From Candidatus Melainabacteria bacterium (lineage in GTDB: Bacteria > Cyanobacteriota > Vampirovibrionia > Obscuribacterales > Obscuribacteraceae), in assembly GCA_003963305.1 (NCBI GenBank), contig RXJR01000033.1:1-64000 (forward strand): a stretch of 64,000 nt of DNA, given 5' to 3'. Shown one piece after another: positions 35,796 to 44,851 of this stretch. The notes under the pieces were generated by a model, which saw only the letters and a list, made by a program, of their open reading frames with translations, did not search any database and was not told the DNA's origin. Both the position numbers and the translations under genes were made by a program. Each line of letters opens with the position of its first letter. The first letter of the stretch is position 1.

Positions 35796-35809
35796 CACCG
35801 CAAGTGGTA
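35796..35809. repeat. CACC-N6-GGTA palindrome, copy 5
   Basis: Spacer gcaagt. It lies between M1 copies 1 and 2, about 150 bases before copy 2. Confidence 0.55.
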
Positions 35810-35952
35810 TCGCCGTCACTTCCACCGCCGTACCCGACAATCAGGCTGAAATGCTTGTCCGTCAGGCTCGGCCAACACATCGCCGAAGGCGCTGCTGCAA
35901 GGCAACGCTTTCGGTATTATGTTTCGATACCGAAAGGTAAGGAGTCTATACC

Positions 35953-38577
35953 ATGTGTAAGTTTCACAACACCGAAAACGGCATCGGCGCGCACGTCGCT
36001 CTCGACAGCTTCCGGCTGCCGAAGACCGTCGTTCCGACCGACTATGTGATCAAGCTTTTCCCGAACCCCACGGGCAAGAGCGGTCGTTTCCGCGGTGAGG
36101 AGACGATCGCCGTTACCGTCAAGGAAGCGACCGACGTCGTTTCCCTGAACGTCTGCGACATCAGCATCCAGAAGGTCCGCATCACGCGCGGTGGCAAGTC
36201 CATCGTCGGCAAGGTGTCGATCAACAAGGAGACCGAGGTCGCCACCATCACCTTCCCGCGGCAGATCGCGGCAGGCGACTGGAAGCTGCACCTGAGCTTC
36301 ACCGGGTCGCACAACCAGGGTCTGCGCGGCTTCTACAAGTCGACCTGGGAGGACGAGGCGGGCAAGACCCACACCATCGTCACCACTCAGCACGAGGCGA
36401 CGGAAGCTCGCAAGACCTTCCCCTGCTTCGATGAGCCCAACTTCAAGGCCACCTTCAAGGTCAGCCTGGTCGTCGACAAGCATCTGGTGGCGCTCTCCAA
36501 CGGGCGTCGTCTCAAGGAGACCCCGGTCTCGCGCCGGCGCAAGCTGGTCGAGTTCGCCCGCACTCCCAAGATGTCGACCTACCTCACCTGCTTCATCGTC
36601 GGTGAGTTCGAGAGCTCCGAGCCCGCTTTCGTGAACGGCAAGGAGATCCGCATCTGGTGCGTGCCGGGCAAGAAGCACATGACCTCGTGGGCGCTCAAGT
36701 GCGCTGTGCGTGGCATCGAGTGGTTCGAGGAATACTTCGGTGTTCCCTACTTCGGCGGCGACAAGATCGACCACGTGGCGATTCCCGACTTCGAAGCCGG
36801 CGCCATGGAGAACACGGGCTGCGTCACCTACCGCGAGGAGGCGCTGCTCTGCGACGAGGCCACGGCTGCCCACGACGAACTCGAGGGCATCGCCGTGACG
36901 GTGCTGCACGAGACGTCGCACTTCTGGTTCGGTGACCTGGTCACCATGGACTGGTGGAACGGGCTGTGGCTGAACGAGTCGTTCGCCACGTTCATGGAGA
37001 ACCTCTGCCTGGCCATGTGGAAGCCCGAGTGGAAGATCTGGGACGGGTTCGGTGGCACGCGCGCTGCGGCTCTCCGCATCGACGGGCTGAAGAGCACGCA
37101 CCCGATCGAGATGCCGGTCAACCACCCGGACGAGGTCGACGAGCTGTTCGACGCCATCTCCTACAACAAGGGTGGCTCGGTGCTGGACATGATTCACCAG
37201 TACATCGGCTTCGAGACCTTCCGCGAGGGCATCCGCATCTACCTGAAGCGCCACGGCCTGAGCAACACCCAGACGGGCGACCTCTGGGATGCGCTCGAGG
37301 AGGCCTGCCGCCTCAGTGGCTCGAACGTGCCCGTGCGTCGCATCATGGACGCCTGGGTGTTCACGCCGGGTCACCCGGTGGTGTCGGTGGAGCGCGGCGA
37401 GAAGCCGGGCACCATCAAGGTGACGCAGCAGCAGTTCCAGTTCCTGAACGAGGAGCCGTCCACTGCGCTGTGGCCCATCCCGCTCATCATCAAGACCAGG
37501 ACGGCGAGCGGCGACATCGTCAAGCAGACGGTGCTGTTCGACACCGCCGACGCCACCATCGACGTGGGCGAGGGGTTCCAGTGGGTCAAGCTCAACGCCG
37601 GTGGTTCGGGTGTGCACCGCGTGCGCTACTCGAGCGAGCTGGCGCTGGCGCTCACTGCCAACGTGCAGGAGAACCTCTCGGTGATCGAGCGGTTCAACCT
37701 CGTCAACGACGCCTGGGCCGGTGTTCGCGCCGGTCTGAGCACGAGCATCGACTTCCTCGAACTCGTGCCTCGCTTCGCGGGTGAGACCGACCCGACGGTG
37801 TTCGGCATCATCCTCGGCGGTCTCGGTGCCATGCACCGGTTGCTGCCCGAGGAGAAGCGCCAGCCCCTGAAGGACATCATCCGTGCCTTCGCGCGCCCGA
37901 CGTTCGACCAGCTCGGTTGGACGCCTGTGGCGGGTGAGTCGGTGCAGACGACCCAGCTGCGCGCTTCGCTCTTCTCGACGCTCGGCACCACCTGTGAAGA
38001 CCCCGAGGTGCGCGCGCGTGCCGAGGAGCTCTTCGCGGCGTGGCAGAAGGACCGGGCTTCGGTCGATCCGAACCTGGTTTCGGTCTTCGTCGGCATCCTC
38101 GCTTACTTCGGTGACCAGGCGCGTTACGAGGAGTTCAAGCAGCTCTTCAAGACCGCACGCACGCCGAGTGACAGCAACACCTTCCTCTTCTCGCTGTACG
38201 GCTTCCGTTCGCTCGAGCTGCTGAAGCTGACGCTGGACTTCAGCTTCAGCGACGAAGTGAGCGTGCAGAACTCGCCGTACCTGTTCGCCGGCCTGCTCGG
38301 CAACAAGTACTCCCAGGAGTTCGCCTGGAACTACCTGCGCGACAACTGGGAGAAGGTGAAGAGCGCCTTCCCGACCAACATGGTGCCGGCCATTGCTCGC
38401 GCCTGCGGGTCGCTCGATACGCCTGACCGGGCAGCCGAAGTGCGTCAGTTCTTCAGCACGCACGAGGTCAAGGCCGGCGCCATGGCAGTGGCTCAGATGC
38501 TCGAGCAGCTGTCCATCGCCGTGCGTCTGCGCGAGAACGAGACCAACCGTCTCCTCGACTACCTGGCGAAGCGCTAG
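35953..38577 (+). CDS. M1-family aminopeptidase (tandem copy 2)
   Basis: An 874-residue M1 enzyme. GAMEN (283-287) and HETSHFWFGDLVT (319-331) with the Glu in LWLNESFATF are complete, as is the Tyr in ISYNKGGS. Its closest relative is clearly copy 1 (blocks such as NKEIRIWSIPGQ / GKEIRIWCVPGK and FNLVNDxWxGVRA), so the set arose by duplication. The start ATG 35953 has TAAGGAGT upstream. No signal peptide. Differences near the S1 site (HETSH instead of HELDH) suggest a different amino-acid preference. Confidence 0.9.
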   Translation: MCKFHNTENGIGAHVALDSFRLPKTVVPTDYVIKLFPNPTGKSGRFRGEETIAVTVKEATDVVSLNVCDISIQKVRITRGGKSIVGKVSINKETEVATITFPRQIAAGDWKLHLSFTGSHNQGLRGFYKSTWEDEAGKTHTIVTTQHEATEARKTFPCFDEPNFKATFKVSLVVDKHLVALSNGRRLKETPVSRRRKLVEFARTPKMSTYLTCFIVGEFESSEPAFVNGKEIRIWCVPGKKHMTSWALKCAVRGIEWFEEYFGVPYFGGDKIDHVAIPDFEAGAMENTGCVTYREEALLCDEATAAHDELEGIAVTVLHETSHFWFGDLVTMDWWNGLWLNESFATFMENLCLAMWKPEWKIWDGFGGTRAAALRIDGLKSTHPIEMPVNHPDEVDELFDAISYNKGGSVLDMIHQYIGFETFREGIRIYLKRHGLSNTQTGDLWDALEEACRLSGSNVPVRRIMDAWVFTPGHPVVSVERGEKPGTIKVTQQQFQFLNEEPSTALWPIPLIIKTRTASGDIVKQTVLFDTADATIDVGEGFQWVKLNAGGSGVHRVRYSSELALALTANVQENLSVIERFNLVNDAWAGVRAGLSTSIDFLELVPRFAGETDPTVFGIILGGLGAMHRLLPEEKRQPLKDIIRAFARPTFDQLGWTPVAGESVQTTQLRASLFSTLGTTCEDPEVRARAEELFAAWQKDRASVDPNLVSVFVGILAYFGDQARYEEFKQLFKTARTPSDSNTFLFSLYGFRSLELLKLTLDFSFSDEVSVQNSPYLFAGLLGNKYSQEFAWNYLRDNWEKVKSAFPTNMVPAIARACGSLDTPDRAAEVRQFFSTHEVKAGAMAVAQMLEQLSIAVRLRENETNRLLDYLAKR

Positions 38578-38614
38578 CAAGAGCCAGGACGGCTCGCAAC
38601 CGACCGCGATATGG

Positions 38615-38644
38615 CAGGAGGGGTAGGTCAACCTATCCCTCCTG
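38615..38644 (+). terminator. Very stable hairpin after M1 copy 2
   Basis: Arms CAGGAGGGgTAGGT and ACCTAtCCCTCCTG pair over about 14 bp around a 2-base loop (one G-U). There is no T-run, so it may protect the mRNA 3' end or act as a processing site. Confidence 0.6.
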
Positions 38645-38708
38645 TCTGTCGTGCTTACCCGTGTCCTCAAGACACACACCTGCAACCAAGGAGGCTCAAG
38701 TACTCCCT

Positions 38709-38996
38709 ATGCTCAAGAAATTCCGCGACAACGCTCTCTTCAGACTCTGGGACAGGATTCCCTACATCCGTCGCAGCGGCAACGCCAGCCTCGGCGACCT
38801 GGCCAAGGCGCTCTCGATCACGCTCCTGCTCATCTTCATCGCCAACGCGCCCACCTACATCGCGCATCCGGCCTATCTGCTCCTCTCGCTGGCGGTGATC
38901 GTGCCTCTGGTCGGGCTGATTCTGATCGCCCATCCGTTCCTCAGCCACCGCGCCACTCTGGCCGAATCGTTCGGCTTCAAGAAGCGGCGCCGCTAG
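38709..38996 (+). CDS. Small two-helix membrane protein
   Basis: A 95-residue protein starting at ATG 38709, 14 bases after AAGGAGG. Two hydrophobic segments (SITLLLIFIANAPTYI and LLLSLAVIVPLVGLILIA) are joined by a short HPAY turn. The N terminus is amphipathic (FRDNALFRLWDRIPYIRR) and the C terminus is basic (FGFKKRRR). The layout resembles a membrane adaptor or anchor. It sits between M1 copies 2 and 3 on the same strand. No known family recognised. Confidence 0.65.
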   Translation: MLKKFRDNALFRLWDRIPYIRRSGNASLGDLAKALSITLLLIFIANAPTYIAHPAYLLLSLAVIVPLVGLILIAHPFLSHRATLAESFGFKKRRR

Positions 38997-39010
38997 CACC
39001 ACAAGCGGTG
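38997..39010. repeat. CACC-N6-GGTG palindrome, copy 6
   Basis: Spacer acaagc, beginning one base after the stop codon of the small membrane protein. Confidence 0.6.
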
Positions 39011-39075
39011 TCATAACGGCAGTCGAGTTTTCATCCGGGAGGGACTGCTTAGAGCGGCCCCTCTCATTGCGCTTG

Positions 39076-39089
39076 CACCACTTCTGGTG
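39076..39089. repeat. CACC-N6-GGTG palindrome, copy 7
   Basis: Spacer acttct, about 40 bases upstream of the third M1 gene start. Copies 6 and 7 are only 79 bases apart. Confidence 0.6.
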
Positions 39090-39129
39090 ACAGCGTTTTC
39101 GATCTGATTTCGTGCGGAGACACTCTGAT

Positions 39130-41727
39130 ATGACGAAAACAACAACATGTGCACATTGCGCGCTCAAGTACGGTAAAACGGAACAGCGCAGCAAGTATCG
39201 CCTGCCCCGCAACGTCGTGCCGATTCGGTACGACCTGACCATCACAGCCGACCCCGGTTCACCTGGTTTTTCGGGCAACGTCGCCATCGACGTGGATGTG
39301 CTCGAAGCCAGCCGCGTCGTCACTCTCAACGCCAAAGAGCTGAGCGTGAGCTCTGCTCTGGCACGCCATGCCAACGGCACGACGCTGCTTGGCACAGTCT
39401 CGCTGTGCGCCGAAACCGAAATGGCGCACATCACCTTCGACGGTATGCTCGGCGCCTCGCAGTGGACAATCGAACTGTCCTTCGTTGGCAAGCACGGCAC
39501 CGCCAGTGCCGGCTTCTTCAGCGCCGTCTGGAAAGATGGCGAAGTCGAGAAGACCGTGTTGTGCACGCAGTTCGAATCTGCCGATGCACGCGCTGCATTC
39601 CCCTGCTTCGACGAACCGGACTTGAAGGCCACCTTCAAAGTGCGCCTGGACGTGCCTGCCGGCATGACTGCGCTCTCCAACGGCGACATCGTCTCCGTCA
39701 CCGCATCTGGTGAGGGGCGCAAGCTGGTTGAGTTCGAAGAGACGCGCAAGATGAGCACCTATGTCGTCTGCTTCACGGTGGGCGAATTCGTCGGCATGGA
39801 GCCGTTCTACGTCAACGGCAAGCGCCTGCAGGTGTGGTGCGTTCCCGGCAAGGAGAACCAGACTGCATACGCCGCCAAGGTGGCTGCATTCGGGCTGCGC
39901 TTCTTCGAGAAGTACTTCGACATTCCCTACCCCTTCGGCAACAAGATCGACCTCATCGCCATGCCTGGCTTCGCCTGGGGCGGCATGGAGAATGTCGGGC
40001 TGATCATCTTCCAGGAAAATGCCCTCCTGGCCAGACCCGAGGCTGAAGCCTGGGCACGCAGTCAGGCCGTGATCATCTTTCACGAACTGGCGCACCAGTG
40101 GTTCGGAAACCTGGTGACAATGCGCTGGTGGAACGGCTTGTGGCTGAACGAAAGTTTCGCCACCTTCATGAGCTACGTCGCCGCCGACGCCTGGGAGCCG
40201 CTCTGGCAGACCTGGGACTACTTCAGTGAGAGCCGCGACAAGGCCTATCAGGTCGACTCGCTGAGGCGCTCGCATCCGATCGAAGAGACGGTCCTCAAAC
40301 CCGGCGATGCTACATTCCTGGTTGACCCGATCTCCTACGAGAAGGGCTGCTCCGTCATGTACCAGACGGAACAGTTCATCGGGCCGACTGTCTTCCGGGA
40401 CGGCATCAGACTCTATCTCAAGGAGCACGAGTTCGGTAACACCGAATCTGGTGACTTGTGGGAGAGCCTGGAGGAAGCCTGCCTCGTCAACAACGTGGCA
40501 TTGCCGATTCGCGAAATCATGAAGGCGTGGGTCTTCCAGGTCGGTCACCCGGAGGTGATCGTCAGCGAAAGCGCAGACGGCTTCATCAATCTGCGCCAGC
40601 GCCGCTTCCTCTTCCTCAAACAGGGACGAGGCACACGCAAACTCTGGCCCGTGCCTGTCACCATGCAGGTGAAGAACGCCGACGGCTCGGTGACAAGCAG
40701 CAAGTTCATCTTCTCTCAGCGCAACCAGCGCATCGAGGTGGGCAAGGGCTATCAGTGGGTGAAGCTGAACGCGGGTGGCACCGGTTTCTACCGGGTTCGC
40801 TACACGCCGACTCTGCTCGCCAGACTGACCGAAAACCTGCTCGATCTGAGCGACATCGAGCAGATCAACTTGCTCAATGACGCTCGCGCTTTTGTCACCG
40901 CCTGTTTGCTCACGCCTTCCGACTACATGCATCTGCTCTTCCGGTTCGCTCAAGTAAACGACGCGGGCAGCTGGGTGGAGATCGGAAAAGGCATGGCGCT
41001 TCTGACCAGGCTGGTTTCAGAAGCACAGTGGCCGCAACTGCGCAGCACCGTCGCCGAATGGCTCAGGCAGACCGGCGAAAAGCTCGGTTGGAAGCCCGAC
41101 AGCGACGAGGTCTTGCCTTTCGTGCAGGGCTGGAAGCCCTATCACCTCAACTTGAATCCGTTCGTGCAGCGCTTGAGCCGCAAGCTTCAGAAAGACTGGC
41201 GCTCTGACAAGCTCTCGGTGCGCGCTGAACAAGCGGCTCAGGCAGCCATGGTGCTTCACTTCGGCGGTGCTCGCATGTCCAAGACATTCCGAGACCTGCA
41301 GAAAGACGCACGCCACCAGACCGCTCTGCAGATTCAGCGCTACCTCGTCGAACTGGCTCGCCGCAACTCCACCCCGGAGAAGCCCGTCGACATCTACGAA
41401 ATTCTCGCTGATGTGCTGCTCGAACGCACCGCCTCCAGCGAAACGCTGGTGACGCGCCTGGTCGGTGAGTGGCCGCAGTTGATCGCCAGCGCACCCAAGA
41501 TCAGCCTCATGTACAGGGTGCGTTTCGGTCTCGACAAAGTCGATGAGTCTGCGCAAGAAGCGCGTCTGCTCGAGCTCTTCAGGCAGCATCCGCATGCCGG
41601 TGCACGGGCGGAATACATGCGCGCCATGGAACGTGTGCGCGCCAACGTGATCATGCAAGAGACTCAGTCGCATGCTCTCGATGCTTACCTCGCCGGGCAG
41701 AGCCAGCGCAAAACTGCGGCTGCCTGA
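39130..41727 (+). CDS. M1-family aminopeptidase (tandem copy 3)
   Basis: An 865-residue M1 enzyme. The zinc motif HELAHQWFGNLVT (318-330) with LWLNESFATF is the standard spelling, but the exopeptidase loop reads GGMEN (about 284-288) instead of GAMEN. The Tyr is in ISYEKGCS. The N terminus (TCAHCALKYGK) has a CxxC pair that the other two copies lack, and copy 2 and copy 3 share most blocks. ATG 39130 has CGGAGA upstream. It is slightly less GC-rich than copies 1 and 2. Probably cytosolic, acting on peptides. Confidence 0.9.
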   Translation: MTKTTTCAHCALKYGKTEQRSKYRLPRNVVPIRYDLTITADPGSPGFSGNVAIDVDVLEASRVVTLNAKELSVSSALARHANGTTLLGTVSLCAETEMAHITFDGMLGASQWTIELSFVGKHGTASAGFFSAVWKDGEVEKTVLCTQFESADARAAFPCFDEPDLKATFKVRLDVPAGMTALSNGDIVSVTASGEGRKLVEFEETRKMSTYVVCFTVGEFVGMEPFYVNGKRLQVWCVPGKENQTAYAAKVAAFGLRFFEKYFDIPYPFGNKIDLIAMPGFAWGGMENVGLIIFQENALLARPEAEAWARSQAVIIFHELAHQWFGNLVTMRWWNGLWLNESFATFMSYVAADAWEPLWQTWDYFSESRDKAYQVDSLRRSHPIEETVLKPGDATFLVDPISYEKGCSVMYQTEQFIGPTVFRDGIRLYLKEHEFGNTESGDLWESLEEACLVNNVALPIREIMKAWVFQVGHPEVIVSESADGFINLRQRRFLFLKQGRGTRKLWPVPVTMQVKNADGSVTSSKFIFSQRNQRIEVGKGYQWVKLNAGGTGFYRVRYTPTLLARLTENLLDLSDIEQINLLNDARAFVTACLLTPSDYMHLLFRFAQVNDAGSWVEIGKGMALLTRLVSEAQWPQLRSTVAEWLRQTGEKLGWKPDSDEVLPFVQGWKPYHLNLNPFVQRLSRKLQKDWRSDKLSVRAEQAAQAAMVLHFGGARMSKTFRDLQKDARHQTALQIQRYLVELARRNSTPEKPVDIYEILADVLLERTASSETLVTRLVGEWPQLIASAPKISLMYRVRFGLDKVDESAQEARLLELFRQHPHAGARAEYMRAMERVRANVIMQETQSHALDAYLAGQSQRKTAAA

Positions 41728-41738
41728 CCGGTCGCCTG

Positions 41739-41758
41739 CCGCACCACACGCGGTGCGG
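41739..41758. repeat. CACC-N6-GGTG palindrome, copy 8
   Basis: Arms CCGCACC and GGTGCGG around spacer acacgc, just after M1 copy 3. A looser pair, CACCAC (41877-41882) and GTGGTG (41895-41900), lies 25 bases before the next start. Confidence 0.7.
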
Positions 41759-41766
41759 GCTATCAG

Positions 41767-41800
41767 CAAGACCCGGGTGCTCAACTGTGCTCGGGTCTTG
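41767..41800 (+). terminator. Hairpin after M1 copy 3
   Basis: CAAGACCCG (41767-41775) and CGGGTCTTG (41792-41800), 9 bp, without a clean T-run. Confidence 0.5.
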
Positions 41801-41924
41801 AATCTTGCTTGAGATAACCAGTGCAGCTTGCTGCCTGACTATCTTCGGATAATTCTCAAAGCCGTCTCCTGGCCGGCACCACTTCTTCAACGAGGTGGTG
41901 TTTGCCTGGAAAGGAGTCACTACC

Positions 41925-43763
41925 ATGTTCAAAATCTATCTAGCCGCGGCCGCCATCACGGCGTTTGTCGGGGCTGTCATCGCTCGCATCTTCTCAGTGG
42001 AAGTGGCGGTGCTGTTCATTGGCCTGCCCTGTCTGCTGACTGTGCTTTACGATCTTTTCCAGCGCAAGCACTCGCTCGGACGCGCATTCCCTGCGCTCTG
42101 GCGAGGACGGCTGATAGCGGAAGAGATGCGTCCCGAGTTCCAGCAGTACTTCATCGAGACCAACACCTCGGGTAAGCCTGCTTCCCGCAACGACCGCTCC
42201 TGGTCTTACGCTTCCTCCAAGGGTGAGCCGACCGACATCAGCTTCGGCACCGAAAAGGAATATCACCAGCCCGGTCAAATTCACATTCGTCACAAGGGCA
42301 TGCCTCTGCCCGACCGCGTCAAGATCGACCTCAAGCCAATCGTCCTGGGACCGACCCGCAGGCAGCCCGCCTACCTGCACGGTCGCTTCGGTGTGAGCGA
42401 CATGAGCTTCGGCTCGATCTTCGAGCGCGCCAAGCAAGCCATCACATCTGGTGCGGCAGAAGCCGGCGCCGTGGTCTGCCTGGGAGAAGGTGGTCCGACG
42501 CCGTACGACTTCAGCGGCGTCTACGTTCAGCATGGGCTGAAGGACCTGTGGAGCTGGCGCGTGCGCCACTACCTCTTCGGCTGGGCGAACAAGAATTGGC
42601 GCCAAGAGCCCAAGGCCGTTTCACGCTACATCGGCGGCGCTCAGCTCATTCCTGAGATCGGCACGGGCAAGTTCGGTTTCAAGAACGCCGACGGCAGCTT
42701 CGACTGGGAGCGCTACAAGGCGTTCATGGCCGACCCCAGCTGCGTGGCCAGCAAGTTCAAGCTCCATCAGGGCGCCAAGCCCGGTGGCGGTGGACACCTG
42801 CCCGGCTACAAGGTGAACAAGCTGATCAGCAACATTCGTCGCATTCCAGAGGGCAGGGATTGCATCTCGCCCAACTGCTTCGACGAGTGGGACAGCGTGC
42901 CCGGCATGATGGAGTTCATCACGCGTGCCCAGGAAGAAACCGGCAAGCCCGTCGGCATCAAGATCGCCATCGGCGACGACTCCTTCATCGAAGAGATCGC
43001 CCAGTGGATGAGCGACAACCCCGGCATGGGTCCCGATTTCATCCATCTCGACGGCGGCGAAGGCGGCACAGGTTCCGCACCGCTCATGCTGGCTGACTAC
43101 GTCGGCATGTCGATTCTGCATGCGATTCCGCTTGTGGACAACGTGCTGCGCAAGCACGGCGTTCGCAACCGGGTTGTGCTGATGTCGTCGGGCAAGGTCT
43201 TCAACCCGGCCCAGCTGTTCATTCAGCTGGCGCTTGGCTCGGACTACGTGCTCGGCGCTCGTGGCGTGATGTTCTCGCTTGGCTGCATCCAGGCGAAGAA
43301 GTGCGGCACCAACCAGTGCCCGAGCGGCGTCGCCACCAACCACTGGTGGCTCAAGCGCGCTCTCGTGCCGGTCGAGAAGTACACCCGCACCGGCAACTAC
43401 ATCAAGGCCATGAACCGCTACCTCGTGACACTACTGAGAGTGGCGGGCAAGACCGACACTTACTACCTGACGCGCAACGACATCATGCAGGTGACGACGT
43501 CAGGTGAGGTGCCGATGGATCAGATCGTGCCGTACCCGGCCGGATGCGATGGTCTCCGCCTCGCTCCAGTCGCCGAGAGCTACGGTCTGACGGCACCTGA
43601 CGGAGCTCCCGGACCGCGCCCGATGAGCGATGCCATTCGCGCGCTGTTCGGCGAATTCTTCGATGAGCACGGGCGGCTGATCAACGGTGGCGAGGGCATG
43701 TTCGACGTCAAAGAACAGGCTCCTGCCGCGCAGCTGGTGCAGCTTTCCGTGCGCAAGAAGTAG
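41925..43763 (+). CDS. FMN-binding glutamate-synthase-like protein with membrane anchor
   Basis: A 612-residue protein that matches the stand-alone synthase domain of glutamate synthase (GltB2-like). It starts with one or two hydrophobic segments (IYLAAAAITAFVGAVIA, AVLFIGLPCLLTVLY), then carries SFGSIFERAKQAITSGAAEAG, LHQGAKPGGGGHLPGYKV, DGGEGGTGSAPLMLADYVGM and the cluster ligands GCIQAKKCGTNQCPSG (about 453-468), spaced for a 3Fe-4S centre. The glutaminase domain of full GltB is absent. Such short proteins reduce an unknown substrate, not necessarily 2-oxoglutarate. ATG 41925 has AAAGGAG. It heads a possible operon with two small membrane proteins. Confidence 0.85.
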   Translation: MFKIYLAAAAITAFVGAVIARIFSVEVAVLFIGLPCLLTVLYDLFQRKHSLGRAFPALWRGRLIAEEMRPEFQQYFIETNTSGKPASRNDRSWSYASSKGEPTDISFGTEKEYHQPGQIHIRHKGMPLPDRVKIDLKPIVLGPTRRQPAYLHGRFGVSDMSFGSIFERAKQAITSGAAEAGAVVCLGEGGPTPYDFSGVYVQHGLKDLWSWRVRHYLFGWANKNWRQEPKAVSRYIGGAQLIPEIGTGKFGFKNADGSFDWERYKAFMADPSCVASKFKLHQGAKPGGGGHLPGYKVNKLISNIRRIPEGRDCISPNCFDEWDSVPGMMEFITRAQEETGKPVGIKIAIGDDSFIEEIAQWMSDNPGMGPDFIHLDGGEGGTGSAPLMLADYVGMSILHAIPLVDNVLRKHGVRNRVVLMSSGKVFNPAQLFIQLALGSDYVLGARGVMFSLGCIQAKKCGTNQCPSGVATNHWWLKRALVPVEKYTRTGNYIKAMNRYLVTLLRVAGKTDTYYLTRNDIMQVTTSGEVPMDQIVPYPAGCDGLRLAPVAESYGLTAPDGAPGPRPMSDAIRALFGEFFDEHGRLINGGEGMFDVKEQAPAAQLVQLSVRKK

Positions 43764-43775
43764 CAGCGTTTTTTC

Positions 43776-43805
43776 AGGTCGGTCGATCACGTGGTCGGCC
43801 GACCT
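43776..43805 (+). terminator. Hairpin after the glutamate-synthase-like gene
   Basis: AGGTCGG (43776-43782) and CCGACCT (43799-43805). A T-run (43769-43774) precedes rather than follows it, so its role in termination is unsure. Confidence 0.4.
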
Positions 43806-43806
43806 C

Positions 43807-43822
43807 GCACCACTTTTGGTGC
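43807..43822. repeat. CACC-N6-GGTG palindrome, copy 9
   Basis: GCACC and GGTGC with spacer acttttt-like acttTT (six bases), 20 bases before the next start codon. Confidence 0.7.
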
Positions 43823-43841
43823 ACAGTCAGGAGAACTCCAA

Positions 43842-44138
43842 ATGCATCTCATCGTTCCGGCAATCTGCGTTGCACTCCTGTTGCTGTGGTTCTTCGTGGA
43901 CCCGGTCATCTACAGGGGCCCTGCTTCGGTGATCGCCAACAACATGAAGCATTACAGCACGACGCACAAGACCGTCATGGTCCTGCGTCACAACGCCCCC
44001 GACACCAAAAGCGACATCCTCGTCGCCACGGTGACCAACGCCAAGGCGCGCGAAATCGCTGCCTCGGCAATCTCGACGCGCCAGGTTACGGTGCGTCAGC
44101 GACTCTTCGGAAAGCCTCGGGTGACCAGTATCTCCTGA
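43842..44138 (+). CDS. Small single-pass membrane protein
   Basis: A 98-residue protein. The N-terminal segment LIVPAICVALLLLWFFV is a membrane helix. The soluble part has a beta-like HKTVMVLRHNAPDTKSDILVATVTNAKAREIAASAI and a basic end VTVRQRLFGKPRV. CAGGAGA precedes ATG 43842. No family recognised. Its place directly behind the FMN protein and before another anchored protein suggests co-expression. Confidence 0.6.
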   Translation: MHLIVPAICVALLLLWFFVDPVIYRGPASVIANNMKHYSTTHKTVMVLRHNAPDTKSDILVATVTNAKAREIAASAISTRQVTVRQRLFGKPRVTSIS

Positions 44139-44174
44139 GGTAGTCCGAATCAACCTCATTCAGAGAACAACACT

Positions 44175-44684
44175 ATGGACAATCTCGTATTTCTCATTCC
44201 CGTTGTCTTCGCCTTCGTCATCTACAAGGCGAACACCTGGAACTCCAACCCTTCCTTGTTCGCTGCCCAGAAGCGCGAACGTGCCCGTGCCGCCTCGTTC
44301 ACCGATGTGCTGACGCGCTACTTCGACGCCCTCGACACGGACAAGACGGGTCTGCTCACCCAGCATCATCTGCTCGCGGTGGACGGACTCGACTGCAACG
44401 AAGCCGACAAGGCTTTGCTGCGTGCTGCTCTCTGTCACACCGGTGCCGTGGTTTTCGTGGCTGAAAACCCGTGGTTCCTGGCTCCGCTCGCCGAGTACGA
44501 ATTCACCCCGATTGGGCATGTGACCGGCCGGCGCAAGGAAACGAGCGTCGCCATCACCGGTCATCCGTACGGTGGTGTCGCCGTGCCCTTCGACGTCTGG
44601 GTCGACGACTACGCCATCAGCCGCGCCGACCTGGCCACCTACGTGGACCGCGTCAACGCACGCCAGACGCTGCCCAGCTTCTGA
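44175..44684 (+). CDS. Anchored protein with one EF-hand-like loop
   Basis: A 169-residue protein. Residues 4-18 (LVFLIPVVFAFVIYK) anchor it. Residues about 49-62 (FDALDTDKTGLLTQHHL) show Asp-x-Asp-x-Thr-Gly-x-Leu spacing like a Ca-binding loop, though only one is present. The rest has a compact alpha/beta look with VVFVAENPWFLAPLAEYEF and PFDVWVDDYAISRADLATYVDRV. No known function; calcium binding is a guess. It ends the rightward unit that began at 41925, before a long hairpin at 44707. Confidence 0.55.
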   Translation: MDNLVFLIPVVFAFVIYKANTWNSNPSLFAAQKRERARAASFTDVLTRYFDALDTDKTGLLTQHHLLAVDGLDCNEADKALLRAALCHTGAVVFVAENPWFLAPLAEYEFTPIGHVTGRRKETSVAITGHPYGGVAVPFDVWVDDYAISRADLATYVDRVNARQTLPSF

Positions 44685-44706
44685 GCACTGTCTGTCGATT
44701 GACTGA

Positions 44707-44760
44707 GTAATGTGCAGCAGGAGCGTGAGCTAACAAGCCATGTTCCTGCTGTTGCATTAC
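44707..44760 (+). terminator. Long hairpin closing the peptidase block
   Basis: Outer pair GTAATG/CATTAC (44707-44712, 44755-44760) and inner pair CAGCAGGA/TCCTGCTG (44715-44722, 44744-44751). No T-run follows. Confidence 0.5.
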
Positions 44761-44851
44761 CGGACTAACTGGAAAAAGCGAGACTACGTCAGGTTCTGAC
44801 CATCTTGCTTTTTCCTTTGATCATATCTACGAGCAGAAGTAGTAGAATTTT

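Noticed and set aside
32938-38685. Long minus-strand frames of more than 900 codons opposite M1 copies 1 and 2
   Set aside because: They are shadows of GC-rich genes: the plus strands hold complete M1 motifs and ribosome sites, and the minus products are His/Val/Glu-rich without known folds.
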